DNA from: Parerythrobacter lutipelagi
Lineage (GTDB): Bacteria > Pseudomonadota > Alphaproteobacteria > Sphingomonadales > Sphingomonadaceae
Length of the DNA stretch: 64,000 nucleotides
Direction: 5' to 3'
NCBI RefSeq assembly: GCF_005434975.1
Contig: NZ_SKCJ01000002.1
Location: 1,116,001 to 1,180,000, forward strand
The notes below the pieces were generated by a model that worked only from the letters and a program-made list of their open reading frames with translations, made no database searches and had not been told where the DNA came from. A program made the translations under genes and the position numbers. This document shows, piece by piece, positions 61,451 to 64,000 of the stretch (positions are counted from its first letter, which is position 1; each line of letters opens with the position of its first letter).

Positions 61451-62650
61451 ATGTGGCTCATCGGGGCCGTGGCACGGAAAAGTCGGACAGCAAGCTGGCG
61501 GGGCAATTTCCTGATCGCCAGCGTGTTTTTGCTCGCTTTGCTTCTAGCCGGTGCGAGCTGGTTCGCAACAACCACAGCTTTCGAACGCGAAAACGCGGAA
61601 GCGAGCAGAGATCACGCATTTGCAGTGCTGGGCACCGCCGACGAAATAGAGATCGCGGCCCTCAATGCAATTCGCGGCGAGCGTGGCTATCTGCTGAGCG
61701 ACGATCCGGAATTTTTACGACCGCTCAACGATGCGAAACTGCGGGGAAGGTTCCTGATCGAGCAGCTGCAAGAATTGGTTGCCGACAATCCCGAGCAAGC
61801 CGCCTCCGCTAAGCGTGTCGCAGCCGAATTCAATGCGCTGATTTTCCGGGTTGACCGGATCGTCGAGTTGCATCGACGAGGAGATCGAGCAGCAGCCCAC
61901 AAACGCGTGCGTAATGCGGAAGACAGAGATGCTGTCGAGACAATTGTCGCCGACCTGCAGCGAATTGAACGGTACGAAAACTCGCGGCTCGCGAAGAGGA
62001 CACTCATCGCTCAGAAGCACGGTGAGGCAAACCAGAACTATCAGTATCTGTTATCGGGTGTTGGCATTGCATTGATGATCTTGGCGGCTTTCGCGGTCAG
62101 TGCAGTTCGTCGCGCAGTTGCGGCTGAGGCTCGTGTCCGCAGCGAACTTCGACGGCGGGCGATGACCGACGAGCTGACAGGGTTGGCCAACCGGCGCGAG
62201 TTCATGGCTTCGCTCGATAGAGCTATGGCATCCGCCCGGCGCAGCCGTCGGCCACTTTCGCTAGCCATCCTTGACATCGATCATTTCAAGCGGATCAACG
62301 ACACCTTTGGCCATCCCGCGGGAGATGCCGTGATACGAACAGTTGCCACGACTGCCGTGGACCTTATGCGTGGACAGGACACCGTGGGACGGATTGGCGG
62401 AGAGGAGTTCGCCATCGTGCTTCCCGACTGTTCGAGTGCGGACGCCTACGCAGCCTGCGAACGATTGCGCCTCGCAATCCGCGCCGCCGATCTGGAGATG
62501 GAGACCGGCGAGCACGTATCGGTAACCCTCAGCACCGGCATAGCTACCTTCGCCCCGAATGACACAGCCGAGCAGATGATCGCCCTTGCCGATGCTGCCT
62601 TATACCAGGCGAAGCACGGTGGACGTGACCGCGTCTTGCTGGCGGCCTAA
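61451..62650 (+). CDS. Membrane diguanylate cyclase with CHASE3 sensor
   Basis: A 399-residue protein making cyclic di-GMP. Two transmembrane helices at about 20-40 and 198-218 flank a periplasmic CHASE3-type four-helix domain (GERGYLLSDDPEFLRPL). The GGDEF domain covers about 240-398, with active-site GGEEF intact and an inhibitory I-site RxxD (RGQD) five residues before it, so it should be active and feedback-inhibited. DELTGLANRREF is the start of the domain. AGGAG lies eight bases before the ATG at 61451. Confidence 0.94.
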   Translation: MWLIGAVARKSRTASWRGNFLIASVFLLALLLAGASWFATTTAFERENAEASRDHAFAVLGTADEIEIAALNAIRGERGYLLSDDPEFLRPLNDAKLRGRFLIEQLQELVADNPEQAASAKRVAAEFNALIFRVDRIVELHRRGDRAAAHKRVRNAEDRDAVETIVADLQRIERYENSRLAKRTLIAQKHGEANQNYQYLLSGVGIALMILAAFAVSAVRRAVAAEARVRSELRRRAMTDELTGLANRREFMASLDRAMASARRSRRPLSLAILDIDHFKRINDTFGHPAGDAVIRTVATTAVDLMRGQDTVGRIGGEEFAIVLPDCSSADAYAACERLRLAIRAADLEMETGEHVSVTLSTGIATFAPNDTAEQMIALADAALYQAKHGGRDRVLLAA

Positions 62651-64000
62651 CCTCCGCGCAACATCTGTACGCCCCAATCGCGCTCGAACAAATACAGCAG
62701 GATCCGCGCGGCTTCACCCCGCCGCCCGTTAAGGCCGCCGTCGCGATCCATCAGCAGCCGTGCATCGTCATGCGCGAGCGGTAGCAGCCTTGTGATCTGC
62801 TCCAGACTCGCGACACGAAAAGGCGTGTCGCCAGATTGCCTTGTGCCGAGCAGCTCGCCTCCGCCGCGCAGGCGGAGATCTTCCTCGGCAAGCCGGAAAC
62901 CGTCCTGACTCTCCCGCATCAGGGCGAGACGTTCGCGTGCGGTCTCTGAAAGCGTGTCACCGCGCAGCAGCAGACAGGTGGATTTCTCACTGCCCCGGCC
63001 GACACGTCCGCGAAGTTGGTGCAACTGGGCCAATCCAAAACGTTCGGCTTGTTCGATCACCATCAAAGTGGCGGCAGGAACATCGACGCCGACTTCGATC
63101 ACTGTCGTTGCGACCAGCAATTTTGCTTGGCCACTGGCGAAGCGCTGCATCGCCGCGTCTTTCATCTCTGGCTTAAGCTGGCCGTGCACGAGAACCACAT
63201 CGTCGCCGAAACGCTCCTTCAACAGCGTATATCTCGCCTCTGCAGCGGCAATGTCTTCGGTTTCGTGCTCGCGCACCATGGGGCAGACCCAATAGGCCTG
63301 CTGCCCGCTTGCCATGTGGCGACCTGCGCCTTCGACCACTTCCGCGAGCCGGTCGAGGGCGACAACCCTTGTGTCGATCGGTTGGCGTCCCGGCGGCATT
63401 TCATCAAGACGGCTGACTTCCATCTCGCCATATTGCGCCAGGGTGAGCGTGCGCGGGATGGGTGTCGCGGTCATCGCCAAAGTATGCGGACTCATCCGCC
63501 CTTTGCTCGCAAGTTGTAGCCGCTGAGCAACACCGAACCGGTGCTGCTCGTCAATGACCACCAGCGCGAGATCCTTGTAATTTACGCTGTCCTGAAAAAT
63601 CGCATGGGTTCCGACGACAATATCGATGCTGCCGTCCAGCAGACCCATCAAAGTGCTTTCCCGCGCCCTGCCCTTGTCACGCCCGGTCAGCAACGCGACT
63701 TCGGCCCCGGTCGGGCGCGCCATATCACGCAGGGTTTCAAAATGCTGCCGGGCGAGAATCTCTGTCGGTGCCAGCAGCGCGGCCTGTTTGCCTGCTTCGT
63801 TCGCGACCAGCATCGCTTCCAGCGCAACCACAGTCTTGCCCGCACCCACGTCACCTTGCAGCAGCCGCAGCATGGGCGATTCCTGCCGGAGGTCATCTTC
63901 TATTTCCCGGACCGAGCGTGCCTGTGCACCGGTAAGCTGATAGGGGAGATCAAGCTTGCCGCGCAGCGAGCCATCACCGACCAGTGCTTGCCCTTTCCGC
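62647..64000 (-). CDS. recG: ATP-dependent DNA helicase RecG (C-terminal part, N-terminus cut by window edge)
   Basis: RecG remodels stalled replication forks and Holliday junctions. The visible ~451 residues cover both helicase domains. The frame is open to the window edge, with QLTGAQARSVREIEDDL before Walker A GDVGAGKT, then motif II VVIDEQHRFGV, HGQLKPEMKDAAM and the late helicase motif QLRGRVGRGSEKSTC. The C-terminal TRG-type region QDGFRLAEEDLRLRGGGE follows. About 230 N-terminal residues (wedge domain) lie outside the window. The stop overlaps the convergent diguanylate cyclase gene by four bases. Confidence 0.96.
   Translation of the reverse strand, partial: RKGQALVGDGSLRGKLDLPYQLTGAQARSVREIEDDLRQESPMLRLLQGDVGAGKTVVALEAMLVANEAGKQAALLAPTEILARQHFETLRDMARPTGAEVALLTGRDKGRARESTLMGLLDGSIDIVVGTHAIFQDSVNYKDLALVVIDEQHRFGVAQRLQLASKGRMSPHTLAMTATPIPRTLTLAQYGEMEVSRLDEMPPGRQPIDTRVVALDRLAEVVEGAGRHMASGQQAYWVCPMVREHETEDIAAAEARYTLLKERFGDDVVLVHGQLKPEMKDAAMQRFASGQAKLLVATTVIEVGVDVPAATLMVIEQAERFGLAQLHQLRGRVGRGSEKSTCLLLRGDTLSETARERLALMRESQDGFRLAEEDLRLRGGGELLGTRQSGDTPFRVASLEQITRLLPLAHDDARLLMDRDGGLNGRRGEAARILLYLFERDWGVQMLRGG

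Noticed and set aside
1-64000. CRISPR arrays, insertion sequences, integrase or phage genes
   Set aside because: No regularly spaced repeats, transposase motifs or att-like direct repeats next to the three tRNA genes were seen.

Overview
The window is chromosomal DNA from an alphaproteobacterium, most likely a member of the Sphingomonadales (Erythrobacteraceae/Sphingomonadaceae type). This is inferred from the moderately high GC content, GTTC-N7-GTTC LexA boxes of the alphaproteobacterial type, a DUF2842 gene, a PrsK/PrsR exopolysaccharide regulatory pair, a Pseudomonas-type long isocitrate lyase and many two-to-four-base operon overlaps. No insertion sequence, phage or CRISPR array was seen. 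Both ends cut through genes: pstA on the left and recG on the right.

Layout. 1-2544: end of a phosphate operon (pstA, pstB, phoU, phoB). 2584-12456: a DNA damage region. One minus-strand operon (radical SAM protein, UdgX-type uracil-DNA glycosylase, error-prone polymerase DnaE2/ImuC) and a second minus-strand pair (imuA-imuB) each sit directly behind a perfect LexA box. A secreted alpha carbonic anhydrase and a small membrane protein lie between them on the plus strand. 12567-19291: a stress-type flavin/PNPO-fold protein, an APC amino acid permease, an NSS sodium-dependent transporter, panB, a DUF475 membrane protein and a BASS-family transporter. 19340-25971: a PEP-CTERM/XrtA-type exopolysaccharide sub-locus (TPR lipoprotein, PrsR, PrsK, sugar transferase), without the exosortase. 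26106-31784: a small membrane protein, a RamB/ScfR-like regulator divergent from isocitrate lyase, two uncharacterised small proteins and an exported M20 amidohydrolase. 31829-36704: an SLC13-type permease, a zinc alcohol dehydrogenase, tRNA-Leu, an inositol monophosphatase and EF-P.

36820-43359: a secreted unknown protein, two cell-wall enzymes (M23 peptidase, L,D-transpeptidase), a YdcF protein, thiE, a lipoprotein, class I FBP aldolase and a flavodoxin-fold reductase, then the end of a tkt-gap-pgk operon that also carries a PaaI thioesterase and a TIGR02466 oxygenase. 43362-51614: the rest of that glycolytic/Calvin-type operon, then zapA, a 6S RNA candidate, 5-formyl-THF cyclo-ligase, DUF2842 and a GPH sugar transporter. 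51642-64000: tRNA-Asp, a branched-chain 2-oxoacid dehydrogenase operon (E1 alpha, E1 beta, E2), thyA, tRNA-Pro, DUF3429, an AarF/UbiB kinase, a DUF885 peptidase-like protein, an LMW tyrosine phosphatase, a CHASE3-GGDEF diguanylate cyclase and the C-terminal two thirds of RecG.

The most interesting part is the SOS region. The mutasome (ImuA, ImuB, ImuC) appears split into two LexA-controlled transcripts. ImuC is co-transcribed with a UdgX glycosylase carrying a variant active-site loop and with its partner radical SAM protein, which links uracil (or modified base) recognition to error-prone synthesis. Both LexA boxes touch the start codons, which suggests leaderless SOS mRNAs. All family names come from recognising sequence motifs by eye; no database search was run.
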